Shown in pieces: positions 42,640 to 52,110 of a stretch of DNA of 64,000 nt. The first letter of the stretch is position 1. Every line of letters begins with the position of its first letter. The stretch lies in NCBI GenBank assembly GCA_902826835.1, contig CADEGH010000011.1, forward strand, positions 62,001 to 126,000. Reading direction: 5' to 3'. Position numbers and translations under genes: made by a program. This DNA is from an uncultured bacterium. GTDB lineage: Bacteria; Planctomycetota; GCA-002687715. The notes below the pieces were generated by a model. That model was not told the DNA's origin, made no database searches, and saw nothing but the letters and a program-made list of their open reading frames with translations.

Positions 42640-44472
42640 TCAGCCCTCGCGGTAGTGCCGCGCGTAGAGCTTCTTGCCGCCAAAGACCGTCGATCGCAGA
42701 GCCTTGATCACCGGCTCGGCCCAGTCCCGACGGACCTCGACGATCGAAAAGCGGTCGCCGATGTGAATGCTTCCGAGCACGTCCGTCCCCGGACCAACCG
42801 CCGCTTCGATCGCGGATGCCAAATCACTCGGCCGCAATTGCACCATGCGGCCGGCGCCGACGTAGAGCCTCGTGGTGTCGAAGCCGGGCTTCGGGGATGG
42901 TGAGCTCGGCACTGGTTCGTCGGGCAACTCGGGGGAAGGAGCAATTGCCTCGTCCGGGGGCTTTTTCTTGCGCGCGGCGCGTTCGGCTTTGGCCACAGGC
43001 GCCGGTGCCGGTGCGGCGGGCGGTTTTGCTTCCGGGCGCGCCGGGCTGATCGGCGGCCGCTTGCGGGCATCCGAGGAGTCCGAGAAGTCCCTCGCTTCAT
43101 CGGATTTTCCACCGCCTTCGTGGCCCGCTTGGTGCGCGAGTTTCACGGCGGCCGCCGCGATGTCCATGATGTCCAGGTCCGAGGCGAGACTCTCGACGAC
43201 ACTGCGATAACGATCGAGGTCGCCCGCAATCAGAGTTTCGCGCAACTGGGCACAGGTGAGCTCGAGGCGGCGGTGGTGGAGGTCCGCCACGGTGGGGATC
43301 GTCGCGAGTGCGATCTTCTGGCGAGTGATTGACTCGATGTTGCGCAGCAGCCGATGCTCGCGGGGTTCGACTAGAGTGATCGCTACTCCTTCGCGTCCGG
43401 CGCGTCCGGTGCGGCCGATGCGATGCACGTACGCTTCCGGCTCGGAAGGACAGTCGTAATTGACGACGTGCGAAAGCTGGTCGATGTCGAGGCCGCGGGC
43501 CGCCACGTCGGTGGCGATCAAGACGTCGGCCTTGCCACTTCGAAAGCGCCGCATGACCCGTTCGCGCTGGTCTTGGGCGAATCCGCCGTGCAGCGCCTCC
43601 GCCCGATAGCCGCGGGCATTCATGGCTTCCTGCAACTCGTCCACTTCCAAGCGGGTTCGGCAGAACACGATGGTAAGGGTGGGAGTCTCCATGTCGAGCA
43701 CCCGCACCAGCGCTGCCGTCTTTTGGGCGCGAGGCACGATGTACGCGGTCTGACGAACTTTGGGCAGCTCACCCCCGACCGGGCGCTCGCGCTGGAGGAG
43801 GATGCGCGCCGGATTCTTGAGGTGTCGTTCGGCGATGCCGAGGATGCGCGGGGCCAAGGTGGCGGAAAACAGCGCGGTCTGACGATTCGTGGGCGCTCGT
43901 TTGAGGATCGCGTCCAAATCCTCGGCGAAGCCCATATTCAGCATCTCGTCGGCTTCGTCGAGCACGACGACCTGCACGTCGTCCAAGTGGATCGAGCCAC
44001 GCTCGAGATGCTCCAACGCGCGCCCGGGGGTGGCGACGACGCAGGAAACGCCACGCGCGAGGAAGCGCAACTGCTGGCCGATGAACTGGCCGCCGTAGAT
44101 CGGAAGCACACTCGCGCCGCGGCCCCGTCCGTACTTGTGGATGGCCTCCGCGACTTGCATCGCGAGTTCGCGAGTCGGCACGAGCACGAGAGCGCGCGGG
44201 CGGTGTGGAACTGGTTCGGCAGTGCCGATTCGATGCAAAAGGGGAAGAGCGAACGCGGCCGTCTTGCCGGTGCCGGTGGCGGCCTGACCGAGGACGTCAC
44301 GACCGGCAAGCAGGGCGGGGATTGCCGCGGTTTGGATCGGCGTGGGTTCCTCGTAACCGAGGGCTGTCAACACCGTGAGGATGTCCGGGGCGATGCCGAG
44401 GGCGGCAAAGCCGCTTCCGGACGTGGATTCCGCAGCCGGTGGGGAAACCGGCGTATCGAGTTCTTCAGACAT
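42640..44472 (-). CDS. DEAD-box RNA helicase with DbpA-like RNA-binding domain
   Basis: A 610-residue cytoplasmic helicase. Motifs in order: Q-motif GYEEPTPIQ, AATGTGKTAA, PTRELA, TPGRALEHL, VLDEADEML, SAT, then in the second RecA domain VFCRTRLE, TDVAARGLDI and HRIGRTGRAG. After a low-complexity Pro/Ala/Lys linker (about 445-525) comes a C-terminal domain (about 530-605; RLYVGAGRMVQLRPSDLASAI, then GSIHIGDRFSIVEV) matching the DbpA/CsdA RNA-binding domain. This places it in the CsdA/DeaD-type group that aids ribosome assembly or cold adaptation. The ATG at 44472 is used; an upstream start at 44565 adds a low-complexity extension. Confidence 0.93.
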   Translation of the reverse strand: MSEELDTPVSPPAAESTSGSGFAALGIAPDILTVLTALGYEEPTPIQTAAIPALLAGRDVLGQAATGTGKTAAFALPLLHRIGTAEPVPHRPRALVLVPTRELAMQVAEAIHKYGRGRGASVLPIYGGQFIGQQLRFLARGVSCVVATPGRALEHLERGSIHLDDVQVVVLDEADEMLNMGFAEDLDAILKRAPTNRQTALFSATLAPRILGIAERHLKNPARILLQRERPVGGELPKVRQTAYIVPRAQKTAALVRVLDMETPTLTIVFCRTRLEVDELQEAMNARGYRAEALHGGFAQDQRERVMRRFRSGKADVLIATDVAARGLDIDQLSHVVNYDCPSEPEAYVHRIGRTGRAGREGVAITLVEPREHRLLRNIESITRQKIALATIPTVADLHHRRLELTCAQLRETLIAGDLDRYRSVVESLASDLDIMDIAAAAVKLAHQAGHEGGGKSDEARDFSDSSDARKRPPISPARPEAKPPAAPAPAPVAKAERAARKKKPPDEAIAPSPELPDEPVPSSPSPKPGFDTTRLYVGAGRMVQLRPSDLASAIEAAVGPGTDVLGSIHIGDRFSIVEVRRDWAEPVIKALRSTVFGGKKLYARHYREG

Positions 44473-44815
44473 GGTGACCGAGCCCTTCCGGCGCAGCGAG
44501 GAGTCCGTTGGAATGGTCCGGCGTTGCCCCGGGCCGGGGCGGGAAAGCCTGGATAGGGGGCGCAAGAAGGAGGCGCCTCAACCGAGAGGTACGCGCCCGA
44601 CGAGCTTCACCGCGGATCGGCCCGAAGGCCACGCGGCGGCACCCTCACCATTTCCATAGGTCTGAGCGGACCGGAATCAGGCTCGACGTGAACCAGGGCC
44701 GGACCAAAAACATCAAACAGACCGATTTGCGAACCGGTGGTCTTAGCAGGCGAGGCGGGGCCGGGGTTGGTTTTTCTTGCTGAGCCCGGTTCGGGCGCGC
44801 AACGCGTGCGCCGAC
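44473..44815. other. Leader region of the helicase gene; no gene seen
   Basis: These 343 bases separate two minus-strand genes and probably hold a long 5' UTR for the helicase, as is usual for cold-inducible DEAD-box genes. I see no clear promoter, cold-shock box or riboswitch. Confidence 0.35.
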
Positions 44816-45868
44816 TCAGGCCATGACGAGGGCAGACTCGGCGGCGCTGAGCTCGGCCCCCCACTGACCGGCCCGGCTCGTGGAAAATCCGGGGACGAGG
44901 AGGTCCAAGAGGCGCAAAATGCCCTGGCCGTCCACCAATTCGGAGCCCCGCGACGCGAGAATCCGGAGGTGGTCCGAGTCCATCGAACTCGCCAACACGT
45001 GGGTCGCAAGACTCGCAGCGTCGGTCCAAGGCAGCCAATCAAGGGCGTGCGCTCGGGCGAGTGACTGGATCTCCGGGCACGGAGCGGCCTCCCTCACCAG
45101 CACCTGCACCGGCACCCCGAGGGCGAGCGCCTCGTGTACGCTCGGGAGTGAGGAGGTCACTACCAAGTCAGCGCCGGCGCTGACCGCGGAGGTTCGTTCC
45201 GACTCGAGTATCCACTTCGCTTGCGGAATGGTCTGCCGCAACTGGTTGATTTCTCCCTCGTCCCAGTGGTTGGGGATGATCCAAGTCGGCTCGAGGCCCG
45301 GCTCTTTGCACCAGGCACGAGCCAGGCCCACCTGGTCGGGGCAAGCCAGGTCGCGCAGGTCGACCAGCCAGGCTTTGGCGGTGGAACCGGGCGAGCGCCG
45401 CAGCGGCCGCGCCATGGCCACGCTCGGGTCCATGAGGAGCCAACGTCTGCCCATGACTAGTCGTTCGGCCTGGCTCTCGGAGGAGATCGCCACTGCCCCT
45501 TCGTCGGCACTGTGCCCCCCCGCTACCGCGGTGGGACGAACCAGGTGCCTCGCTTTGCCGCGCCACAGCCCGAGTTGATCCGACTCCAAAGACCACGGAG
45601 CGAGGTGCAGAACGAGGTCGGCAAAACCCCGCTTGGACCTGGCCCAAGCCTCCTCCCCGAGGTCGACCCCCGTTCGGAGGGGGACTAAGTCCCGCACCCT
45701 CGAGTAGAGGTGGTCCCAGACTCGCTCCGGTCCCTCCGCGAAGATGGTCACGCGGGCTTCCGGCCAGCCGCGGCGGAGAAACGACTCGAACCCGAGCGCC
45801 CAGTGGAGCGCGTCCCAGCGCCCCAAGGGAGTCACTCCGGTCCTCACGAGAATGTTGGCATGAGCCAT
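44816..45868 (-). CDS. PseG/MurG-like GT-B fold protein
   Basis: A 350-residue protein with the outline of PseG-type nucleotide-sugar hydrolases or GT-B glycosyltransferases. The N-terminal strand and glycine-containing loop are ANILVRTGVTPLGRWDALHWA, followed by ARVTIFAEGP. The C-terminal nucleotide-binding half has PTWIIPNHWDEGEINQL and GADLVVTSSLPSVHEALALGVPVQVLV, a pattern matching PseG/MurG (GADL-S-SE-lA-GvP-i). I cannot tell hydrolase from transferase. The ATG at 45868 is used; an in-frame start at 45913 adds 15 residues with no clear role. It sits alone upstream of the helicase on the same strand. Confidence 0.5.
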   Translation of the reverse strand: MAHANILVRTGVTPLGRWDALHWALGFESFLRRGWPEARVTIFAEGPERVWDHLYSRVRDLVPLRTGVDLGEEAWARSKRGFADLVLHLAPWSLESDQLGLWRGKARHLVRPTAVAGGHSADEGAVAISSESQAERLVMGRRWLLMDPSVAMARPLRRSPGSTAKAWLVDLRDLACPDQVGLARAWCKEPGLEPTWIIPNHWDEGEINQLRQTIPQAKWILESERTSAVSAGADLVVTSSLPSVHEALALGVPVQVLVREAAPCPEIQSLARAHALDWLPWTDAASLATHVLASSMDSDHLRILASRGSELVDGQGILRLLDLLVPGFSTSRAGQWGAELSAAESALVMA

Positions 45869-46181
45869 CGGAACCCTTTCGTCCGAGCGGGTTATCGAAA
45901 AGATTCCTTCCAAGGCTTAAACTGGCGCTCGTGATTCCGCGTTCAGGAGAGGTCCCGGCACCCCAAATGGGGCGCAAAGGGCTAGACTGCTGGCGAAATC
46001 CGAAAAATCGGGAGGAGGTCCCCCCGAATTTCGTCACGTTTTGGTCAATTTGTCACATGTTTGGGTAGCCGACGGAACGAATCCGTGGTCCAATCCGTCT
46101 TGGGTTTGGAGATTTGGTCCCTCGGTCTTGTCCCGGTGCCACGTCTGCCCGTGACACAAGGTCAAGTGAAGGAGAACGGCT
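45869..46181. other. Divergent gene-free region
   Basis: This region separates the PseG-like gene from the DUF1570-like protease gene and should carry both promoters. AAGGAG at 46169-46174 is the Shine-Dalgarno of the rightward gene. No other element stood out. Confidence 0.4.
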
Positions 46182-47792
46182 GTGGAATCGACGCATCGAT
46201 CGGTAGCGGTTTTCGGGCTCGTCGCGATTTTGGCCTCCCCCCTCGCAACGCTCGGGGACAAGCAGCTCGGCTCGGTCCAAAAGATCAAGGCGTGGGGGTA
46301 CAGCATCAAGACAGTCGAGGAATGGTCCGCCGTGGCCCCCGAACCGGACGAGAAGTACGTCGTCGGGCGCTGGAAACCCGACCTCAAGGACTCGCAAAAG
46401 CGAGGCGACTTCCAGGGGATGATGGATGGTCAGTTCTGCGAGCTGACGGTGATTCGCCTGGTTCCGGAGGCGTCGACCACCGGTCCCGGCACGGAGACCC
46501 CGGTCGCCGAGAAGTCGCCGGAAGAGAAGATGCGGGAGCGCTTCACCGCCGCCATGGGCCGGGGGCGGTCCAGCGAGGCGAAGTCGGCCGAACAGTGGAT
46601 CGAAAACGTGTACGAGGGGGCGGGGGCGCGCGCCACGAAAAAGCCGCTCAAGATCGGTGACACCACCGCGACCCTCTGGGACTTCACGCATTCCCAGACC
46701 CACTACCTCATCGCCGTGATCAAACGCGATGGCCTCGAGTGGGCCTTCACCTACGGGGCGCACGAAGAGGTCTTCACGCGCGACTACGTCAAAGTCTTTA
46801 CCCAAAGCCTCCAGAGCATCCGTTTCTTCGCGCCGGAGGGGAAACCCGACGCGGCCGCCGCGAACGCCGATTTCACGAAGCTCGAAGGCAAGGAGCGTCG
46901 CGAGGCCATCAAAGCCAAGATCGCCGGCTTGACCGGCTGGTACGCGGTGGACACCAAGAACTACGTGTTCTTGACCAACGCCAAGGACAAGGCCTTCATC
47001 AATCTGCTCGGCCGCGAGCTCGAGACGATCCGCGAGAAGATGTACGAGAAGATCTTCCCGGCCACGAAGCCGATCGAGACGATCTCCATCGTCCGCGTCC
47101 TCGCCACCCAAGACGAGTACCACCAGTACGGTGGACCCGGCGGCTCGGCCGGCTATTGGAACTCGAAGGACGAAGAACTCGTGCTCTTCATTGAGTTCAC
47201 GAGCTTGGCTCGGAAGCTCTCTAAGGCCTATTGCAAGTCGGTCATGTACCACGAGGGATTCCACCAATACATCCACTACGCGAGCGGTGACTTCGCTCCC
47301 CACTCTTGGTTCAACGAGGGCCACGGCGATTACTTCGCGGGATCGATCGTCACCCCGAACTCGGTCAGCGTCAAACCCTTCGAATGGCGCGTCGAAGCCC
47401 TCAAGCGTCACATCGGGGAAAAGAAGGACCTGATCCCCACCAAGAGCCTCGTGCGCCTGCCCCAGGGCGAGTACTACACCAACGGCGGGCTCAAGTACGC
47501 CCACGGCTGGGCGATCGTCTACTTCCTCCGCAGCGTGACCAAGAACGCTCGCTACAAGGAAATCCCGGGCATCTACTTCCAACACCTGCGGGACAACATG
47601 GAGCTCTTGAAGTCGGAGACGGAAGCGTCCGGCGGAGATGACATTCCGGGCCTGCCCGGCGTGGTTTCGGCGCGCTACCGGGACCCGGAGAAGGCCGAGA
47701 AGATCCTCATGGAAGCGATCGACAAGGCGTTCGAAGGGATCGACATGGAGAAGTTCGACAAGGAATTCCACGGCTGGGTGCGCACGCTCTGA
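46182..47792 (+). CDS. Secreted DUF1570-like HExxH protease
   Basis: A 536-residue exported protein starting at a GTG seven bases after AAGGAG, with a signal peptide (RSVAVFGLVAILASPLATLG). The first 230 residues form an unrecognised beta-rich region (TTATLWDFTHSQTHYLIAV). Residues 240-530 form a gluzincin-like metalloprotease domain: WYAVDTKNYVFLTNA, zinc motif YHEGFHQYIHYA (HExxH) and downstream WFNEGHGDYFAG supplying the third ligand. This is the arrangement of DUF1570-type proteins, abundant in Planctomycetota. A second member with a different N-terminus is at 55230-57134. Substrate unknown. Confidence 0.75.
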   Translation: MESTHRSVAVFGLVAILASPLATLGDKQLGSVQKIKAWGYSIKTVEEWSAVAPEPDEKYVVGRWKPDLKDSQKRGDFQGMMDGQFCELTVIRLVPEASTTGPGTETPVAEKSPEEKMRERFTAAMGRGRSSEAKSAEQWIENVYEGAGARATKKPLKIGDTTATLWDFTHSQTHYLIAVIKRDGLEWAFTYGAHEEVFTRDYVKVFTQSLQSIRFFAPEGKPDAAAANADFTKLEGKERREAIKAKIAGLTGWYAVDTKNYVFLTNAKDKAFINLLGRELETIREKMYEKIFPATKPIETISIVRVLATQDEYHQYGGPGGSAGYWNSKDEELVLFIEFTSLARKLSKAYCKSVMYHEGFHQYIHYASGDFAPHSWFNEGHGDYFAGSIVTPNSVSVKPFEWRVEALKRHIGEKKDLIPTKSLVRLPQGEYYTNGGLKYAHGWAIVYFLRSVTKNARYKEIPGIYFQHLRDNMELLKSETEASGGDDIPGLPGVVSARYRDPEKAEKILMEAIDKAFEGIDMEKFDKEFHGWVRTL

Positions 47793-47854
47793 TCCGAGTC
47801 TGATCCGATCCCGGGGCGCGGGCAAGCCTCCGCGACTTCGGGCATGATGGGGCC

Positions 47855-50098
47855 ATGCTGCTTCGCGCACTTGGCCCCGTTCTTTTGGGTGCGATCCTCG
47901 CGTCCCCCCCGCTCCGCGCCCAGAGCGAGGCCGAGCTTCGCGCGCTCTTCGAGCGCGCCGCCCTGGAGGGCCACGGCACGGGCGGAGTGTGCCTCCTCCA
48001 TCGGGCGGGCGAGGCGGACTTCGTCCGGGCGTTCGGCGCCTGGACGAACGACTCCGGTCAGGTCTCCTTTCAGGCCGACTCGGTCTTCGACCTCGCCTCG
48101 CTGACCAAGCCGATCGCCACCGCGGCTTCAATCATCCACTTGTCTGGGACGGGGAAATTGAAGCTCGAAGACCCGGTGGCCCGGCACTGGCCCGAGTTTG
48201 CCGCCAGCGGCAAAGCTGCCGTCACCATCGAGCATCTACTCCTGCACCGAAGCGGACTGCTCGCCGACAATGCCCTTCGAGACTACGAGTCCGGGCTCAG
48301 CGTCGCGATGGAGCGGGTGGCCGCACTGCCGCTCCTGCACGCCGCGGGCTCGAAATTCCTCTACAGCGACGTCGGCTACCTCGTCCTCGGCTGGCTCGTC
48401 GAGCGGGTGAGCGGGCGACGCCTCGACGACTACGCGGCGGAGCATGTGTTCGGCTCGGAGATGCCCGACACCCGCTTTGTCGCCTCCGACCGACCGGCTC
48501 CTACCGCCGAGTGGTTGGCCCGCTGCGTGCCCACGGAACCCGCCGGTCCCAAACTGCCGCCCCTGCGGGGGCAAGTCCACGATCCGAGGGCGCGCGCTCT
48601 CGGGGGCGTGGCCGGACATGCGGGGCTATTTTCGACCGCGCGCGATCTGGCCCAATTTGCCCGCCGCTTCACGGGACCCGAAATGGCCCCGCGCTGGAGG
48701 GCGCTTGCCACCCTCCCCGATTTGGCCAAGGGCGAACGCCGCACTTACGGGTTCGACGCCGAGACTTCCTACTCGGCCCCCCGCGGCCCGCATTTTGGGC
48801 GACGCAGTTTCGGGCACACGGGGTTTACCGGCACTTCGCTTTGGATCGACCCCGACGCCAAAGCCGCGATCATTCTCCTCACGAGCCGCCTCCATCCCGA
48901 CGGCAAGGGCAATTCCAAGTCTCTGCGAGAGGGCGTCGCGGCGTGGGCCTGGCGCGAGGTGCGTCCGCCGGTTGTGACGGGGTTGGACCGCGTGGCCTCC
49001 GGGGAGTGGCCAGCCGAACTCGAGCATAGGCGCGTCGGGTTGATCACCAACCACACCGGCCTGACTCGAGACGGACGCCGAGGCATCGATGTCTTCGCCC
49101 ATCACTCGAAACTCACGCTCGCCGCCTTGTTCAGCCCGGAGCACGGTCTGCTCGGCGTGCGCGACGAAAAGGTGGGAGACAGTGAGGATCCGGTCTCCCA
49201 ACTCCGAGTGTTCAGCCTCTACGGCGAACACCGACGCCCCACCGCGGAGATGCTCGAAAACCTCCAAGTCTTGGTGTTCGACATCCAGGACATCGGGGCG
49301 CGCTTCTACACCTACATCAGCACCATGGTCTCGGCGATGGAGGAGGCGGCGGCGAAGGGCATCCCGTTCGTCGTGCTGGATCGACCGAATGCCATTGGTG
49401 GCCGCTTCGTCGAAGGCCCGCTCCCGGATCCGCAGAGCCTCGATTTTGTCGGCTACCTCGACATCCCGATTCGGCACGGCATGACGGTCGGAGAAATCGC
49501 CCGCTTGGCGGCGGCCGACAAGAAGCTCCCCGCGCCGATCGTGATCAGCATGAAGAATTGGCGTCGGAGCGACACCTACCGCTCGACCGGTCTCCCCTGG
49601 GTGAATCCGTCGCCGAACATGCGGAGCGAAGACGCTGCCCTCCTCTACCCGGGGCTTTGTATCCTCGAGACCACGAACGTCTCGATGGGGCGGGGAACTC
49701 CCACTCCGTTCGAGATCATCGGCGCTCCCTGGATCAACGCGCCGGAGCTGGCCGCGAGGCTGACCGGATACCGGCTCCCCGGGGTGATTGCGGAGGCGAC
49801 GAGTTTCACGCCCGACGCAAGTGTGCATCAGGGCCAACTCTGTCCGGGAGTTCGTTTCACGGTGACCGATGAGCGGAGCTTTCGCCCCGTCGAACTCGGT
49901 CTCGCCTTAGCCCGGGAACTCAGGAACCTGCACCCCAAGGACTTCGACCGCAAGCGCCTGAACCGGCTACTCAAGTCGCAGGCCCTGTGCGATGCCATCG
50001 AGAAGGTCGAGTCCTGGCCGGAGCTGAAGCGGATCGCGGCATCCGAGCTCGATGGATTCCTCGCCCGCCGGAACGCCGCCCTTCTCTACCCGGAGTGA
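47855..50098 (+). CDS. Beta-lactamase-fold amidase/esterase fused to NamZ (DUF1343, GH171)
   Basis: A 747-residue exported fusion with a signal peptide (MLLRALGPVLLGAILASPPLRA). Residues 25-370 are a serine beta-lactamase-family domain: SxxK in DLASLTKPIAT, Tyr motif in LYSDVGYLVLGWLVE and the HTG-like GHTGFTGTSLW. Residues 375-745 are DUF1343: HRRVGLITNHTGLTRDGR, LFSPEHGLLG, VFDIQDIGARFYTYISTM, LDRPNAIGG and NVSMGRGTPTPFEIIGAPW. DUF1343 proteins include Bacillus NamZ, an exo-beta-N-acetylmuramidase. In Bacillus subtilis the neighbouring AmiE amidase is a beta-lactamase-fold protein encoded separately. Here both activities appear on one chain, suggesting cell-wall turnover in the periplasm. 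Confidence 0.88.
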   Translation: MLLRALGPVLLGAILASPPLRAQSEAELRALFERAALEGHGTGGVCLLHRAGEADFVRAFGAWTNDSGQVSFQADSVFDLASLTKPIATAASIIHLSGTGKLKLEDPVARHWPEFAASGKAAVTIEHLLLHRSGLLADNALRDYESGLSVAMERVAALPLLHAAGSKFLYSDVGYLVLGWLVERVSGRRLDDYAAEHVFGSEMPDTRFVASDRPAPTAEWLARCVPTEPAGPKLPPLRGQVHDPRARALGGVAGHAGLFSTARDLAQFARRFTGPEMAPRWRALATLPDLAKGERRTYGFDAETSYSAPRGPHFGRRSFGHTGFTGTSLWIDPDAKAAIILLTSRLHPDGKGNSKSLREGVAAWAWREVRPPVVTGLDRVASGEWPAELEHRRVGLITNHTGLTRDGRRGIDVFAHHSKLTLAALFSPEHGLLGVRDEKVGDSEDPVSQLRVFSLYGEHRRPTAEMLENLQVLVFDIQDIGARFYTYISTMVSAMEEAAAKGIPFVVLDRPNAIGGRFVEGPLPDPQSLDFVGYLDIPIRHGMTVGEIARLAAADKKLPAPIVISMKNWRRSDTYRSTGLPWVNPSPNMRSEDAALLYPGLCILETTNVSMGRGTPTPFEIIGAPWINAPELAARLTGYRLPGVIAEATSFTPDASVHQGQLCPGVRFTVTDERSFRPVELGLALARELRNLHPKDFDRKRLNRLLKSQALCDAIEKVESWPELKRIAASELDGFLARRNAALLYPE

Positions 50099-50208
50099 GT
50101 GTCGACGGTTCGCCCCACTTCCCCCCGAAATGGCCGGAATTCGGTCCGTCCCATCCCCCGTACGGCTGGGGGGCTTGATGGGATCTACCCAGTCCAGAAG
50201 ATGTGGGC

Positions 50209-51960
50209 ATGCGTAGCCCCTCCATTTTTGCGGTTTGTGTCATCGGAGTCTCGGCCTTCGCCCAGATGTCGCCCGAGGCGGCGCAGACGGCGGTCAAGAA
50301 CGCTCCGGCGGCGATGAAGACCATCACCGCCGCTGATCTCGAGAAGCGCCTGCGACTCGTGGCCTCCGACGAGATGCAGGGGCGACTCACCGCGACGCCG
50401 GCTCAGATCAAGATGGCCCACGACATGGCGGCTCACTTCCGGACGCTCGGACTCGAGCCGCTCGGGGTGAAGAACAGCGCCAATCAGGTGAGCTACCTCC
50501 AGGGCTACCCCGTGATCACGACGGAGGTCGACGCGGAGTCGGGCCTCTACGACGACCAGGGAAAGAAACTGAATACCCACGGGGCCTGGTCGCTCCCTCG
50601 CCAACCGACCTCGAGAGGTGAGCCCGAGGAAACCCCGACTCGACCCGATGGGCCCATGGCCCGTCCCTTGATGGGGCCCGAGGGACTGCCGGCACGCCAG
50701 CCAATCGGCGAGCCCACGACCCTGGAGTGGAAGGCCAAAGCCGTGTTCCTCGGCAGCGTGGATCGAAAGACCAGCCTGCCGGAGGATCTCTCTCTCGTCA
50801 TCCCGGTCGTGTCCACGACCTTCGACACCTCAAAGGACGAAGGGCTGGACATCATGTCCGCCACCATGAGGGGAATGCAGACCGAACTCGGTGCCATCCG
50901 CCAGATGGCCTCGCTCTTGCAAGGGAAGGGCGCCCGCTGCGCAGTGATCCTGGTGCCCAAGTTCAACCTCCCGTTCCTGACGGCCGGCAACACGATGCTC
51001 GCCTATCCCGGCAAACCCTCGGTGCGCCTCGACAACGGTAAGCGGGACGCCTTCGGAACGATGGTTCTTCGCACCCGGATCCCGATCCTCGTGCTCGGCG
51101 GTGCAGACGCGGCGGCGGTGGCGGCGGCGCTGAAGACGACCGTGAAGGACTTTGCAATGTCCGCGAAAAACGTGGACCTCGAGGCTGGTCCCACGCTCGA
51201 ATTCCGGATGAAAGTCACGGAAATCGGCACCGAGGCGCTCAACACCGTCGGCCTTCTCCGCGGCAAGGACCCCGAACTCTCGAAGCAGGCCGTCGTGTAT
51301 TCGGCACATATGGATCACGTCGGGATGGCGGCCGACGGCTCGGTGTTCAATGGCGCGGACGACGACGGGAGCGGAACTGTGACCCTCATGGAACTCGCCG
51401 AGGCCTTCGCGAAGCTGCCGCCCGAAGAGCGCCCGGCGCGGAGTGTGATCTTCCTTTCCGTCTCGGGCGAGGAACTCGGCCTTTGGGGTTCGGCTCACTA
51501 TGCCGACAACCCCACTTGGCCCGCCGATCAGCTCATCGCCAACATCAACATCGACATGATCGGACGCAGCACCGCCAAGGTGCCCAAGACCGCCATCGCG
51601 GTCACCCCCACGCACAAACACCGCGCCTACTCCTCCCTCGGGCGCGACGCCGCGTTCTTGGGCCAGGCTTTCGATCTGACGATGGCCAACGGGGACCGTT
51701 TCTACAGCCGCAGCGACCACTACAACTTCGCCAAGAAGGGCATCCCGGTGGTGTTCTTCTGCGACGACGAACATCCTGACTATCACCTGCCGAGCGACGA
51801 TCCGGAGAAGATCGAGTACGACAAGGTGGAACGGGTCGCGCGACTGGCGTTCCTCTTGGGCTACCGCACCGCCACCGCCCCCGGACTGCCGAGTGTCCTG
51901 GGCAAATCCGACGACTGGTTCGCCGGCGAACCGGCCCCCGAAAAAGGCGAAGGCAAGTAG
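50209..51960 (+). CDS. M28-family zinc peptidase, secreted (second copy)
   Basis: A 583-residue exported peptidase. The ATG at 50209 gives a signal peptide (MRSPSIFAVCVIGVSAFAQ); a GTG two codons upstream is equally possible. A PA-like insert fills about 140-330. The M28 catalytic domain follows: VYSAHMDHVGM (His), FNGADDDGSG (Asp), LSVSGEELGLWGS (Glu-Glu), NINIDMIGR (Asp) and FYSRSDHYNFAKKGIP (His). It differs from the M28 peptidase at 35174-36538 in having the longer N-terminal part and the PA-type insert. Likely a periplasmic or extracellular aminopeptidase. It follows the amidase-NamZ gene with a 110-base gap. Confidence 0.9.
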   Translation: MRSPSIFAVCVIGVSAFAQMSPEAAQTAVKNAPAAMKTITAADLEKRLRLVASDEMQGRLTATPAQIKMAHDMAAHFRTLGLEPLGVKNSANQVSYLQGYPVITTEVDAESGLYDDQGKKLNTHGAWSLPRQPTSRGEPEETPTRPDGPMARPLMGPEGLPARQPIGEPTTLEWKAKAVFLGSVDRKTSLPEDLSLVIPVVSTTFDTSKDEGLDIMSATMRGMQTELGAIRQMASLLQGKGARCAVILVPKFNLPFLTAGNTMLAYPGKPSVRLDNGKRDAFGTMVLRTRIPILVLGGADAAAVAAALKTTVKDFAMSAKNVDLEAGPTLEFRMKVTEIGTEALNTVGLLRGKDPELSKQAVVYSAHMDHVGMAADGSVFNGADDDGSGTVTLMELAEAFAKLPPEERPARSVIFLSVSGEELGLWGSAHYADNPTWPADQLIANINIDMIGRSTAKVPKTAIAVTPTHKHRAYSSLGRDAAFLGQAFDLTMANGDRFYSRSDHYNFAKKGIPVVFFCDDEHPDYHLPSDDPEKIEYDKVERVARLAFLLGYRTATAPGLPSVLGKSDDWFAGEPAPEKGEGK

Positions 51961-52110
51961 CCCCCATCCCCGGGGAATCGTGACGATCTGACACGGCCGA
52001 GAGTGGCGGCCGCGCTTCTTGGTTGCATCGCCCCCCGGCTCTGGCATACCATCCCACTTCGCCCTTCCGTTGCCGATCGGCCAGCCCTTGTTCCCACTGG
52101 AGCCCGCTCC

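Noticed and set aside
44745..44800. Similarity between a TTTTTCTTG-containing segment here and one near 11780
   Set aside because: Only about a dozen bases agree and neither forms a hairpin or sits at a comparable distance from a start codon; likely chance.
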